Below, in pieces: positions 16,854-25,451 of a stretch of 44,344 nt of DNA. Below the pieces are notes generated by a model. It was given only the letters and a program-made list of their open reading frames with translations, searched no databases and was not told where the DNA came from. Each line of letters opens with the position of its first letter. The first letter of the stretch is position 1. The position numbers and the translations under genes are program-made. Source of the DNA: JAWHQP01 sp032586195 (GTDB lineage: Bacteria; Pseudomonadota; Gammaproteobacteria; Enterobacterales; Pasteurellaceae); NCBI GenBank assembly GCA_032586195.1, contig JAWHQP010000014.1, positions 1 through 44,344 on the forward strand, written 5' to 3'.

Positions 16854-18586
16854 TAATTTGCCCCCTGATGTTTCGTCGCTTGGGATTGCAGCGACAGCTT
16901 TTCAAAAGCGATACTGCCGAAAGGCGTCATATCCAGTCCTTTCACATTAGTGTTGGAAATCAGCACCTGTTTTACACTGGCGATGGGCAGGATCGGTAGC
17001 TCGGATAAAACCTGCTGTTCGGCAAGATGATAGGTGACGGCTCTTGATGTCGTATTATTGGTTGCCAAAGCACGATCTAGCAAGTTATCGAAAGATTCGG
17101 AGCACCAGTTGGATAAATTGGTAATTTCGCTGGTGGTACCGCAGCTTAAAATCGGCCGCATAAAGCTGTCGGGATCAAGGCTGCTGGCCAACCAGCCGCT
17201 CAGAATAAGATGGTAGTCCTCGCTGTTTTCCCGTAAGCGGGTCATCAGAAAGTTACGGGAAACAGCCCGTACGTTTACCTTTACGCCGACTTGTGCAAGA
17301 TCAAATTTAATTAATTCCGCCATTTTTATCGGAGAGGGATCATACACCTGTTCTTCGTTAATCACCCACATATCAAGGCTGAGGTGTTTGTCTTGCAGCA
17401 CCGCTTTAGCCAGTTTCGGGTTGTAATCATAGGCGAAGTGCGGATTATTTTCATATCCCGCCCAGGAAACGCTCGGGATGATCGTATTTGCCACATTGGC
17501 GGTGTCGTAATAAATGGTATCAATGATACGCTGACGGTTTATTGCCCGTGCGATGGCGTGGCGAATTTCGGCATCCTGCATTAGTGGCTGTTTGAAGTTA
17601 AAAGCGAGAAAGGACAGATTCATACCATCCACGAACGTCGTGTGGAATCGTTCGCCGTGATCCTTTAATAATCCCAACTGGCTCACTTTCGGCGAGGCAA
17701 CGATTTGACATTCGTTATTGAAGAATTTGGCCAAACGCCCCGTTTGATCGGTGGAAAGGTCAATTACGATATTTTTAATTTTTGCCTCTTTTTTCCAATA
17801 GTTTTTGTTGCTCTGTAATCGAATATATTGATTGCGGAAAAAGTTTTTCACTTGATAAGGCCCGGTACCGACGGGCAGAATATCCAACTGAGCCAGATTA
17901 TCATCCGCATTTAACTGTAGCGCGTATTCATGAGAGAAAATAATGGCATACTGGCTGGCAAGATGAGAAAGAATGGAAGCATCGGGAGCAAACAGCGTAA
18001 TTTGTACCGTATAAGGCCCGATAGCCTGCACGCTTTTTATTTTCTGATTCAGCTTAATGCTTTCAAAATAAGGAAAACGGGTTTTCTTAGACAGTTCGTG
18101 GAAAATTTTGTACTGCTGGTTTTCATTTTCATCTTTATCCGCATAATTGAATTCGGGCAGCGAGGTTTCGTGCCCCAGTACCCGGTTCAGGGAATATACC
18201 ACGTCCTCCGCGTTAAAATTCCGCGTAGGGATAAACCAAGGCGTGGTGTGAAATTTGATATTTTTTCGCAGTTGAATGGTAATGGTTTTGCCGTCTTCGG
18301 AAATCGAATAGGATTCCGCCAGGGAAGGTTCGACTCGCGAGCTGTTATTCTTCATTTCAAACAGCTTGTTATAAATCTGCTCCGTCACTACATTCATGCT
18401 GGTTCCCGCATCCGCCGTTTGCGGATTAAAGGAAAAACCTGTGGAATGAGCACAGTAAATCAACCCGTTTCGGGTCAGTTCTTCAGGCACACGCGGAGCC
18501 GCCTGCGCCGGTTGTTGCAGACAGGTCGTGAGAAACAGAAGACTGACAAAAATAATTTTTCTCGTAAACATAATAACGGGATTCAT
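16853..18586 (-). CDS. sapA: Sap periplasmic substrate-binding protein SapA
   Basis: This 577-residue protein belongs to the SBP family 5 (peptide-type) binding proteins. In non-typeable H. influenzae SapA binds antimicrobial peptides and haem and delivers them to SapBCDF, which protects against host peptides and supplies haem iron. A signal peptide ends near AQAAP (about residues 1-30); the LTTC in it is not a good lipobox. Family features include GTGPYQVKNFF and the haem/peptide cleft segments. Two starts are possible: the ATG at 18586 used here and one five codons on at 18571. A TATAAT lies only five bases ahead of the first, which favours the second if it is the real promoter. Divergent from ycjX. 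Confidence 0.92.
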   Translation of the reverse strand: MNPVIMFTRKIIFVSLLFLTTCLQQPAQAAPRVPEELTRNGLIYCAHSTGFSFNPQTADAGTSMNVVTEQIYNKLFEMKNNSSRVEPSLAESYSISEDGKTITIQLRKNIKFHTTPWFIPTRNFNAEDVVYSLNRVLGHETSLPEFNYADKDENENQQYKIFHELSKKTRFPYFESIKLNQKIKSVQAIGPYTVQITLFAPDASILSHLASQYAIIFSHEYALQLNADDNLAQLDILPVGTGPYQVKNFFRNQYIRLQSNKNYWKKEAKIKNIVIDLSTDQTGRLAKFFNNECQIVASPKVSQLGLLKDHGERFHTTFVDGMNLSFLAFNFKQPLMQDAEIRHAIARAINRQRIIDTIYYDTANVANTIIPSVSWAGYENNPHFAYDYNPKLAKAVLQDKHLSLDMWVINEEQVYDPSPIKMAELIKFDLAQVGVKVNVRAVSRNFLMTRLRENSEDYHLILSGWLASSLDPDSFMRPILSCGTTSEITNLSNWCSESFDNLLDRALATNNTTSRAVTYHLAEQQVLSELPILPIASVKQVLISNTNVKGLDMTPFGSIAFEKLSLQSQATKHQGAN

Positions 18587-18665
18587 GGTAAATTATAGGG
18601 CGAATTGTAAAATATATTGCCGTAATAAGCTATCTTTAACTGTTTTTACTAAGACGAAAAGGGCG

Positions 18666-18674
18666 AAGTGCGGT
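18666..18674 (+). repeat. DNA uptake signal sequence
   Basis: Perfect copy in the sapA/ycjX intergenic region, 32 bases before the ycjX ATG. The flank is GTTGAAAATCGGAGTTTTCG (extended form). Confidence 0.9.
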
Positions 18675-18705
18675 GTTGAAAATCGGAGTTTTCGCAGTAA
18701 AGGAT

Positions 18706-20115
18706 ATGTTTAAAACCATCAACAGGGAAATTAATTCCATACTTGATCGAGGCCTGGATCGCAGTCTGCGGATTGCGGTGACGGGGCTTAGCCGCAGCGG
18801 GAAAACGGCATTTATTACCAGTTTAATCAACCAGTTACTGTATATTAGTCGGGTGGAACATTCACATTTGCCGTTATTTGAAGCAGCCCGCGGCGGGCGG
18901 ATTATCGGCGTGAGACGCGAGCCGCAACTGGATTTGGGTGTACCGCGTTTTGATTATGAAAGCAATTTGCAGGATTTAACGGCAGAGCCACCGAACTGGC
19001 CGCAATCCACCCGCAATGTGAGCGAAACACGTTTAGCCATTCGTTATCAGCGACACAATGGGTTGCTGAGCTATTTGAAAGAAACCGGTATGCTTTATGT
19101 GGATATTTTTGATTATCCCGGCGAATGGTTACTGGATCTGCCGTTGCTGGAGACGGATTATGCACAGTGGTCGCAGGATTTGCAGTCGCTGATGAAAAAC
19201 GAGCGTCGCCGGTTGGCGCGGGCTTGGCTTCACTCACTGACTCAGTTGGATCTGAAAGCTCCCGCCAATGAAGATGTATTGGCACAGATTGCCAAAGAAT
19301 ATACTGCTTATTTGCAGGCTTGTAAGGCAGAAGGACTGCATTTCATTCAGCCAGGGCGTTTTATTTTGCCGGGAGAACTGGAAGGATCGCCTGCATTACA
19401 GTTCTTTCCGCTGCTTCATCTGACCGAGTCGCAATGGCAGGAACTAAAACGACAGGCAAGTGCGGTGAGTTATTTTGCAGTTTTGCAGAAACGTTATGAA
19501 TATTACCGTAACAAGGTGGTAAAACGGTTTTATCGGGATTATTTCATACATTTTGATCGCCAGGTGGTGCTGGCGGATTGTTTAACGCCGCTGAATCACA
19601 GCGCTCAGGCATTTTCCGATATGCAGGAAGCCTTACGGCATCTGTTTAAGAATTTCCGCTATGGTAAACGTACTTTGCTGAATCGTTTGTTTTCGCCAAA
19701 AATTGATAAATTAATGTTTGTGGCGAGCAAGGCGGATCATATTACCAGTGATCAAATGCCGAATCTAGTCAGCCTTATGCGCCAGCTTGTTCAGGAAGGC
19801 GGACGGCACGCGGAATTTGAGGGGATTGAAACGGAATACAGTGCCGTTTCCGCCATTCGGGCTACCCGTCAGGTGTTGGTGAACCGGAATGGACAAAGTT
19901 TTAAAGCCATTCAGGGCGTGCGATCAAGTGATAAACAATTAATCACCGTTTATCCCGGTTCCGTACCGAGCAAATTGCCGACGCCGGATTTTTGGCAAAA
20001 GCAAAAATTTGAGTTTGATCAGTTTGAACCTTGCCGGTTAAAACAAGGCGAAATCGTACCGCACTTGCGGATGGATGCGGTGATTCAGTTTTTGTTGAAT
20101 GATAAGCTCCTTTGA
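18706..20115 (+). CDS. ycjX: YcjX-family P-loop GTPase-like protein (DUF463)
   Basis: This 469-residue protein has a P-loop near the N-terminus (GLSRSGKTAFIT, about residues 28-39). The family folds like a Ras-type GTPase; in E. coli the gene is associated with the phage-shock (Psp) region, but its function is not established. The start at 18706 is chosen because AAAGG lies just upstream and because the E. coli protein begins at the same place relative to the conserved DRGLDRSLRIAVTGLSRSGKT stretch. A GTG 33 bases earlier inside the USS region gives an unlikely extension. Two uptake signals fall in the gene, encoding SAV and PHL. The usual partner ycjF is not next to it. Confidence 0.88.
   Translation: MFKTINREINSILDRGLDRSLRIAVTGLSRSGKTAFITSLINQLLYISRVEHSHLPLFEAARGGRIIGVRREPQLDLGVPRFDYESNLQDLTAEPPNWPQSTRNVSETRLAIRYQRHNGLLSYLKETGMLYVDIFDYPGEWLLDLPLLETDYAQWSQDLQSLMKNERRRLARAWLHSLTQLDLKAPANEDVLAQIAKEYTAYLQACKAEGLHFIQPGRFILPGELEGSPALQFFPLLHLTESQWQELKRQASAVSYFAVLQKRYEYYRNKVVKRFYRDYFIHFDRQVVLADCLTPLNHSAQAFSDMQEALRHLFKNFRYGKRTLLNRLFSPKIDKLMFVASKADHITSDQMPNLVSLMRQLVQEGGRHAEFEGIETEYSAVSAIRATRQVLVNRNGQSFKAIQGVRSSDKQLITVYPGSVPSKLPTPDFWQKQKFEFDQFEPCRLKQGEIVPHLRMDAVIQFLLNDKLL
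19458..19466 (+). repeat. DNA uptake signal sequence within ycjX
   Basis: Perfect copy encoding Ala-Ser-Ala-Val-Ser in YcjX. Flank GAGTTATTTTGCAGTTTTGC. Confidence 0.9.
20058..20066 (-). repeat. DNA uptake signal sequence within ycjX
   Basis: Perfect copy near the ycjX 3' end, encoding Val-Pro-His-Leu in YcjX. The flank lacks the GAGTTTT extension. Confidence 0.88.
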
Positions 20116-20120
20116 GCACA

Positions 20121-20148
20121 ATAAAAACGGCTAGGAGAACCTAGCCGT
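20121..20148 (-). terminator. gyrA terminator between gyrA and ycjX
   Basis: A 9-bp stem (20127-20135 with 20140-20148) and four-base loop. On the minus strand it is followed by TTTTTAT, so it mainly serves gyrA, whose stop is at 20180. For ycjX on the plus strand the tail is AT-rich but has no T-run. Confidence 0.8.
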
Positions 20149-20179
20149 CAAATTAAATCTTACGGGAGAAACGGAAAAC

Positions 20180-22825
20180 CTATTCGCCGTTCTCCGTTTC
20201 GCCGTTTTCATCTTCCTCATCAACTTCGGCAACACGTTCCAGGCTTACCACATGCTCATCTTCGGCGGTACGGATGAGACGTACGCCTTGAGTATTACGA
20301 CCGACGATACCGACTTCGCTCACGCGGGTGCGAACCAGCGTGCCGGCGTCGGTGATGAGCATGATTTGGTCGTTTTCTTCCACTTGGGTGCTGGCGACTA
20401 CTTTGCCGTTACGTTCGCTGACCTTAATGGAGATTACTCCTTTCGTGTTGCGTGATTTGGTCGGATATTCTTCCAGTCTGGTACGTTTACCGTAACCGTT
20501 TTGGGTGGCGGTAAGGATTTCGCCCGTATTTTTCGGAATCACCAGGGAAACCACTTTATCAATATTGAGATCGAGGGTTTCTTCGCTATTGTCGTCAGGA
20601 ACGTCTTCAGTTTCCACCGCACTTTCGTCTTCAGATATATCGTTGAGAGCGAGCTTGATACCACGCACCCCGGTGGCAGTACGCCCCATTGCACGCACGG
20701 CGGATTCGCTGAAACGCACCACACGGCCTTGAGCGGAGAACAACATAATCTCGTTGCCGCCGTCGGTAATATCTACGCCGATCAATTCGTCTTCATCGCG
20801 TAAATTCACCGCAATAATACCATTGGCGCGAGGACGGCTAAATTCGGTTAACGCCGTTTTCTTCACAATGCCGCCCGCGGTCGCCATTACCACGAATTTG
20901 TTTTCATCATAGGCGGTTACCGGCAGAATGGCGGTAATGCGTTCGTTTTCTTCCAACGGTAAGATATTGACAATCGGACGTCCGCGGGAACCGCGGCTGG
21001 CTTGCGGTAACTGATATACTTTCAGCCAATACAGGCGGCCGCGGCTGGAGAAGCAGAGAATGGTGTCATGCGTGTTTGCCACCAGTAATCGTTCGATAAA
21101 ATCCTCTTCCTTCATTTTTGTGGCCGATTTGCCTTTACCGCCGCGGCGTTGTGCCTCGTAATCGGTAAGCGGCTGATATTTTACATAGCCTTCGTGGGAA
21201 AGAGTAACCACCACGTCTTCCTGAGCGATCAGATCTTCTAAATTAATATCGCCGGAAGCGGCGGTAATTTCAGTGCGACGCGGATCGTTAAAATTGGTTT
21301 TTACCAGTTCCAATTCTTCACGAATCACTTCACGCAAACGTTCCGCGCTGGTGAGAATATGGATGAGTTCGCCGATTTGTTCCAGAATTTCCTGATATTC
21401 CGCCACGATTTTTTCGTGCTCCAGCCCGGTTAAACGATGTAAACGCAATTCCAGAATGGCGCGGGCCTGAGTATCGGACAGGAAATATTCGCCGTCATGC
21501 ACGCCATATTCTGCCGGCAGATCGTCGGGACGGGAAGAATCTACCCCGGCAGCCTCCAGCATCGGCGCGACATTACCCAATGCCCAAGGGCGGGCCAATA
21601 ATCCTTCACGAGCTTCCTCCGCGGTTTTAGAAGCACGGATTAGCTCAATGACGGGATCAATGTTGGCTAACGCAATGGCCAGCCCTTCTAAAATATGAGC
21701 ACGCTCACGGGCTTTACGTAGTTCATATACGGTACGACGGGTGACCACCTCACGGCGATGTTTCACAAAGGCGGCGATGATTTGCTTGAGATTAAACAGT
21801 TTCGGCTGACCGTGATCCAATGCCACCATGTTGATACCGAAGGTGATCTGCATTTGAGTTAACGCATACAGGTGATTCAGCACCACTTCTGCCACGGCAT
21901 CCCGTTTAATATCGATTTCAAGACAGATTCCTTCTTTGTTGGAAAGATCCAATACCCCGGCGATACCTTCGATTTTCTTTTCACGTACCAGTTCGCCGAT
22001 TTTCTCTACCAGTTTGGCTTTGTTGACTTGATACGGAATTTCGGTCACAAGGATTTTCTCACGGCCCTTATCATTGGTTTCAATGCTGGCTTTAGCTCGC
22101 ACGTAAACTTTGCCGCGCCCCGTTTTATAGGCTTCTTCAATCCCGCGGCGACCGTTAATCAGAGCCGCGGTAGGAAAGTCGGGGCCGGGAATGAACTGCA
22201 TTAATTCATCGATACTGATATCTTCGTTGTCGATATAAGCGAGGCAACCGTTCATGACTTCGCCCAGGTTATGCGGCGGAATATTGGTTGCCATCCCTAC
22301 GGCGATACCGGAAGAACCGTTCACCAGCAGAGCGGGAATTTTGGTAGGAAGTACGTCGGGAATCATTTCTTTACCGTCATAGTTTGGCGAGAAATCGACG
22401 GTTTCTTTATCCAGGTCGGTTAATAATTCCTGAGTGATTTTTTGCATACGCACTTCGGTATAACGCATGGCCGCCGGCGCATCGCCGTCAATGGAACCGA
22501 AATTACCCTGACCGTCCACCAACATATAACGCAATGAAAACGGTTGAGCCATACGCACGATGGTGTCATATACCGCGCTGTCTCCATGAGGGTGGTATTT
22601 ACCGATCACGTCACCGACCACACGGGCGGATTTTACGTAAGGTTTATTATAGGTGTTGCCGCTTTGATCCATGGAAAACAGCACCCGGCGGTGAACCGGC
22701 TTTAAACCGTCCCGTACATCGGGCAATGCACGCCCGACGATGACAGACATTGCATAGTCGAGATAAGAGGATTTGAGTTCTTCCTCAATACTGACGGGGG
22801 TTATATCTTGGACTAATTCAGTCAT
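20180..22825 (-). CDS. gyrA: DNA gyrase subunit A
   Basis: This 881-residue protein is the DNA-cleaving subunit of gyrase, which introduces negative supercoils as a GyrA2GyrB2 complex. The active-site tyrosine is Tyr122 (MRYTE). The quinolone-resistance region reads HPHGDSAVYDTI, with Ser83 and Asp87 as in sensitive E. coli. The GyrA box QRRGGKG needed for DNA wrapping is present, and the C-terminal beta-pinwheel ends in an acidic tail (DEEDENGETENGE). A USS on the sense strand encodes SAV (in DESAVETED) in an acidic loop of the pinwheel. It has its own extended -10 promoter and terminator. Confidence 0.96.
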   Translation of the reverse strand: MTELVQDITPVSIEEELKSSYLDYAMSVIVGRALPDVRDGLKPVHRRVLFSMDQSGNTYNKPYVKSARVVGDVIGKYHPHGDSAVYDTIVRMAQPFSLRYMLVDGQGNFGSIDGDAPAAMRYTEVRMQKITQELLTDLDKETVDFSPNYDGKEMIPDVLPTKIPALLVNGSSGIAVGMATNIPPHNLGEVMNGCLAYIDNEDISIDELMQFIPGPDFPTAALINGRRGIEEAYKTGRGKVYVRAKASIETNDKGREKILVTEIPYQVNKAKLVEKIGELVREKKIEGIAGVLDLSNKEGICLEIDIKRDAVAEVVLNHLYALTQMQITFGINMVALDHGQPKLFNLKQIIAAFVKHRREVVTRRTVYELRKARERAHILEGLAIALANIDPVIELIRASKTAEEAREGLLARPWALGNVAPMLEAAGVDSSRPDDLPAEYGVHDGEYFLSDTQARAILELRLHRLTGLEHEKIVAEYQEILEQIGELIHILTSAERLREVIREELELVKTNFNDPRRTEITAASGDINLEDLIAQEDVVVTLSHEGYVKYQPLTDYEAQRRGGKGKSATKMKEEDFIERLLVANTHDTILCFSSRGRLYWLKVYQLPQASRGSRGRPIVNILPLEENERITAILPVTAYDENKFVVMATAGGIVKKTALTEFSRPRANGIIAVNLRDEDELIGVDITDGGNEIMLFSAQGRVVRFSESAVRAMGRTATGVRGIKLALNDISEDESAVETEDVPDDNSEETLDLNIDKVVSLVIPKNTGEILTATQNGYGKRTRLEEYPTKSRNTKGVISIKVSERNGKVVASTQVEENDQIMLITDAGTLVRTRVSEVGIVGRNTQGVRLIRTAEDEHVVSLERVAEVDEEDENGETENGE
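20616..20624 (-). repeat. DNA uptake signal sequence within gyrA
   Basis: Perfect copy on the gyrA sense strand, encoding Glu-Ser-Ala-Val-Glu. Confidence 0.9.
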
Positions 22826-22862
22826 TTAAACTTCCTAATTTCCTTTATAAAAAATTGTCTGA

Positions 22863-22871
22863 AGTATAGCA
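22863..22871 (-). promoter_or_regulatory. gyrA promoter (extended -10)
   Basis: On the minus strand TGC precedes TATACT (22868-22863), an extended -10 element. The -35 position is poorly matched. The start would be near 22856, about 30 bases before the gyrA ATG. Weak -35 gyrase promoters are often sensitive to supercoiling, but that is inference here. Confidence 0.5.
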
Positions 22872-22914
22872 TAAAACCGCCGACTCACCTAAAAAAATAT
22901 CTTGGGATGCAACA

Positions 22915-22923
22915 AAGTGCGGT
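22915..22923 (+). repeat. DNA uptake signal sequence
   Basis: Perfect copy between gyrA and the methyltransferase gene. The flank GCTGATTTTGCGAGTTTTTT is one of the best examples of the extended form. Confidence 0.9.
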
Positions 22924-23007
22924 GCTGATTTTGCGAGTTTTTTTAGGTTGATTATTGCCGCGCTATAGATGAGAATATATAAATCCGGTATGGAAATGGA
23001 GACAAAA

Positions 23008-23814
23008 ATGGAAACGATCTACGATATTGATTTCGCTCAGTTATACAAAAAACACGTCCAACAGGCAACAAGGGAACCGAAGCTGCCGCGGGATTGGGAT
23101 CAAAAAGCGGAAAAAATGCAGGTAACGGGGTTTGATCTGCATAATCATTATGTGCAGGATTTTCTTTCCCGTATGGATTTTTCGCCGACGGATACGGTGC
23201 TGGATATCGGCTGCGGCGGCGGAGCCATCGGTTTGGCGTTGGCGGATAAAGTGAAACACGTTTATTTGCTGGATTATAGCGAAAAAATGCTGGCATTATG
23301 CCGTCAACGTGCGGAAAATCTGGGGGTTACTAATATTACTACGATTTTATGCAGTTGGGATGATAATTGGGATCAGGTGCCGGAGGCGGATATCTGTGTC
23401 GCCTCCCGTTCCACTATGGTAAATGATCTTGCGGATGCCTTGGATAAGGTGAACAGTAAGGCGCGCAAAGCGGCATATTTAACCATGACGGTGGAAAAGG
23501 ATTTTGTTTCTCGTGACGTTTTGCGGTTTATCAAGCGTGACGGCGTCGGATTTCCTACCTATATTTATGCGGTAAACATACTTTATCAGCAGGGCTATTA
23601 TGCCGATGTGAATCTGATGGACACCCACGCTTGTATGACACCGCCGCAGGAGAATTTTACGGTGGAGGATTTCATAAAATCCGTGCGTTGGTCGATAGGT
23701 GCATTAACCGATCAGGAAGTGGACGGGCTGAGACAATATTTTTCCTTGCATAAAGAAACACTGGGTGTTCATACTTCTCACCGCCGCTGGGCGTTTATTA
23801 GTTGGAAAAAATAA
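23008..23814 (+). CDS. class I SAM-dependent methyltransferase, substrate unknown
   Basis: This 268-residue protein has the Rossmann-type SAM motif VLDIGCGGGAIGLAL (about residues 64-78), the acidic residue after strand 2 (LLDYSEKML), and ICVASRSTM in the motif IV position. The start at 23008 is chosen because GGAG lies six bases upstream; an in-frame ATG 39 bases earlier has no such site. The substrate cannot be told from the sequence. The next gene, for a membrane protein, starts 17 bases after its stop with a strong ribosome-binding site, so the two form a unit that ends at a terminator before fur. Confidence 0.75.
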   Translation: METIYDIDFAQLYKKHVQQATREPKLPRDWDQKAEKMQVTGFDLHNHYVQDFLSRMDFSPTDTVLDIGCGGGAIGLALADKVKHVYLLDYSEKMLALCRQRAENLGVTNITTILCSWDDNWDQVPEADICVASRSTMVNDLADALDKVNSKARKAAYLTMTVEKDFVSRDVLRFIKRDGVGFPTYIYAVNILYQQGYYADVNLMDTHACMTPPQENFTVEDFIKSVRWSIGALTDQEVDGLRQYFSLHKETLGVHTSHRRWAFISWKK

Positions 23815-23830
23815 AGAAAAAGGGGGAAAT

Positions 23831-24301
23831 ATGTGGGAAGTGATAGGGAAAACGCTACTTGTTACATTGTTATTGTTCAGTATCTTATTGGTCGGCGGCA
23901 CGGGTATCGGCTTTTTATTCGGCGGGGTTGAGTCTGCAACGGTGCATTTACATATATTGGCCGGGCTGAGTTTTATCGTGTTGCTGATAATTCATTTAAT
24001 TCATCGTCGTAAGAAGTTGCTCAAGCTCAAGACACAGATGACCGATGTCCTGTTTTACAATAAATATCCTTCCCCCTGCAATTTAGATCGTTTGCTGATG
24101 ACCTTCGAACAGGTGAAAGTGATTGACCTGGCGGATCGGCTACAGATTCCTCCGATGAAATTGGTGGAGGAATTACGGCAAGGCAAAATTGACATCGTCG
24201 ATGTGCATAGCACGCTGCGCGACGTAGTCAAAAGCAACGATGAAAAACTCTTCACGGCAATCACAATCGCGTTGCGATTAGTTTTCCCGTCAAAGAATTA
24301 G
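23831..24301 (+). CDS. two-helix membrane protein with a histidine-bracketed helix, unknown function
   Basis: This 156-residue protein has two transmembrane helices (about 6-30 and 40-58), a basic stop-transfer (HRRKKLLKLK) and a soluble cytoplasmic domain of about 90 residues that looks helical. The second helix begins with His39/His41 and ends with His55/His58; the 14-residue spacing of His41 and His55 resembles haem-ligating helices of cytochrome b and DUF4405-type proteins, but no haem binding is proven. The start ATG is preceded by AGGGGGAA; an upstream in-frame start overlapping the methyltransferase gene is less likely. Co-transcribed with the methyltransferase. Confidence 0.65.
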   Translation: MWEVIGKTLLVTLLLFSILLVGGTGIGFLFGGVESATVHLHILAGLSFIVLLIIHLIHRRKKLLKLKTQMTDVLFYNKYPSPCNLDRLLMTFEQVKVIDLADRLQIPPMKLVEELRQGKIDIVDVHSTLRDVVKSNDEKLFTAITIALRLVFPSKN

Positions 24302-24305
24302 TATA

Positions 24306-24335
24306 AAAAATCCATATTATTTAATATGGATTTTT
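24306..24335. terminator. bidirectional terminator between the membrane-protein gene and fur
   Basis: A near-perfect inverted repeat (24306-24319 with 24322-24335) with A-runs and T-runs on both sides. It lies between the convergent stops at 24301 and 24340, and can end transcription in both directions. Confidence 0.85.
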
Positions 24336-24339
24336 CGTC

Positions 24340-24768
24340 TTATTTATCGCATTTTTCAATATCATTGCATTTACCATAAAGGTATAAACTGTGAGTTTGA
24401 AGTTTAATCCCGTGTTCTTGGCTGATTTCGCGTTGACGTTTTTCAATAATGTCATCGTTAAATTCAAATACCTTGCCGCAGTCCACGCAGATAATATGGT
24501 CGTGGTGTTGGGTCGGCGCCAGTTCAAAAACCGATTTATTACCCTCGAAATTATGACGAACGAGGATTTTGGCCTCGTCAAATTGGTTTAAGACACGATA
24601 AACCGTGGCCAAACCGATTTCCTCGCCTTTTTCAAGCAACATCTTATACACATCTTCTGCAGAAAAATGCTGCATATTATGTTCCTGCATTAACGCTAAA
24701 ATAGTTAAGCGTGGTTCGGTTATTTTTAAACCTGCTTTTTTCAGTAATTTAATGTTTTCTTCAGACAT
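24340..24768 (-). CDS. fur: ferric uptake regulator Fur
   Basis: This 142-residue iron-responsive repressor binds Fe(II) and represses iron-uptake genes, probably including the receptor at 2612. The N-terminal winged helix includes AGLKITEPRLTILALM and ATVYRVLNQF; the C-terminal half has the metal site HHDHIICVDCGKVFEF. The start at 24768 (MSEENIKLLKKAGLK) matches family starts and has AGGA eight bases upstream; a long upstream in-frame extension is rejected. It is the last gene of ybfE-fldA-fur, with 146 bases between fldA and fur that may hold a separate promoter. I saw no clear counterpart of the E. coli uof leader peptide. Confidence 0.95.
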   Translation of the reverse strand: MSEENIKLLKKAGLKITEPRLTILALMQEHNMQHFSAEDVYKMLLEKGEEIGLATVYRVLNQFDEAKILVRHNFEGNKSVFELAPTQHHDHIICVDCGKVFEFNDDIIEKRQREISQEHGIKLQTHSLYLYGKCNDIEKCDK

Positions 24769-24914
24769 GGGTATGTTCCTTGTGTTAAGCGTAGCTAACT
24801 TGGATTTGTCACTTAATGGAATAAGGACGCCCCTTAATTCCCGAGTAAAAAGTAGTATCGTAAAAGGATACAAAAAAAGTAAAAGTAGTAAAATCGTTTT
24901 CGTTTTATCGGCGT

Positions 24915-25442
24915 CTAGCCTTCCAGTTCGGCCAGGCACATTTCGTCGTACACTTGCTTTGTCCAGGCTTGCACTCGTTGTGAAGTCAATTCCGGCTGAC
25001 GATCTTCATCGATGCATAAGCCAACAAAAGTATGATCGTCGATTAGTGCCCTTGAGGATTCAAAATGATACCCCTCCGTCGGCCAGTGGCCCACCACAAT
25101 GGCTCCGCGCTGTTCCACGATATCGCGAATCGTGCCCATCGCATCACAGAAGTAATCCGCGTAGTCCTCCTGATCACCGCAGCCGAAAATGGCGACAAGT
25201 TTGTCGGTGAAATCAATCTGTTCCAAAGTCGGGAAAAAGTCGTCCCAATCGCACTGAGCTTCGCCGTAATACCACGTTGGGATGCCGAGCATTAAAAAAT
25301 CATAGCCTTCAATATCTTCTTTGCTGCTTTTTGCAATATCGCGAATATCAACCAGGTTATCGCCCAGTTGTTTTTGAATCATTTTGGCAATGTTCTCCGT
25401 ATTGCCCGTATCGCTGCCGTAAAATAAACCAACAATAGCCAT
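24915..25442 (-). CDS. fldA: flavodoxin I
   Basis: This 175-residue FMN-binding electron carrier donates electrons to, for example, flavodoxin-dependent radical-SAM enzymes and IspG/IspH. The FMN-phosphate loop is GSDTGNTE (about residues 9-16), and the isoalloxazine loops GIPTWYYGEAQCDW and GCGDQEDYADYFCDA are present. As in E. coli it lies directly upstream of fur, so iron limitation and the iron-free electron carrier are linked. It follows ybfE after nine bases. Confidence 0.95.
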   Translation of the reverse strand: MAIVGLFYGSDTGNTENIAKMIQKQLGDNLVDIRDIAKSSKEDIEGYDFLMLGIPTWYYGEAQCDWDDFFPTLEQIDFTDKLVAIFGCGDQEDYADYFCDAMGTIRDIVEQRGAIVVGHWPTEGYHFESSRALIDDHTFVGLCIDEDRQPELTSQRVQAWTKQVYDEMCLAELEG

Positions 25443-25451
25443 TTGTGCTTC

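Noticed and set aside
17930..18598. A 222-codon open frame on the plus strand opposite sapA
   Set aside because: It is the antisense shadow of a well-supported sapA gene, has no ribosome-binding site and its composition is unlike a natural protein.
20535..20625. gyrA acidic insertion around SAVETEDVPDDNSEE as a foreign insertion
   Set aside because: Acidic variable loops occur in GyrA pinwheels, and the uptake signal explains part of it; nothing else suggests transfer.
22560..22590. Quinolone-resistance changes in GyrA
   Set aside because: Residues 83 and 87 are Ser and Asp, as in sensitive strains.
24605..25210. A 201-codon open frame opposite fur and fldA
   Set aside because: It covers two conserved genes in antisense and shows no recognisable domain or ribosome site.
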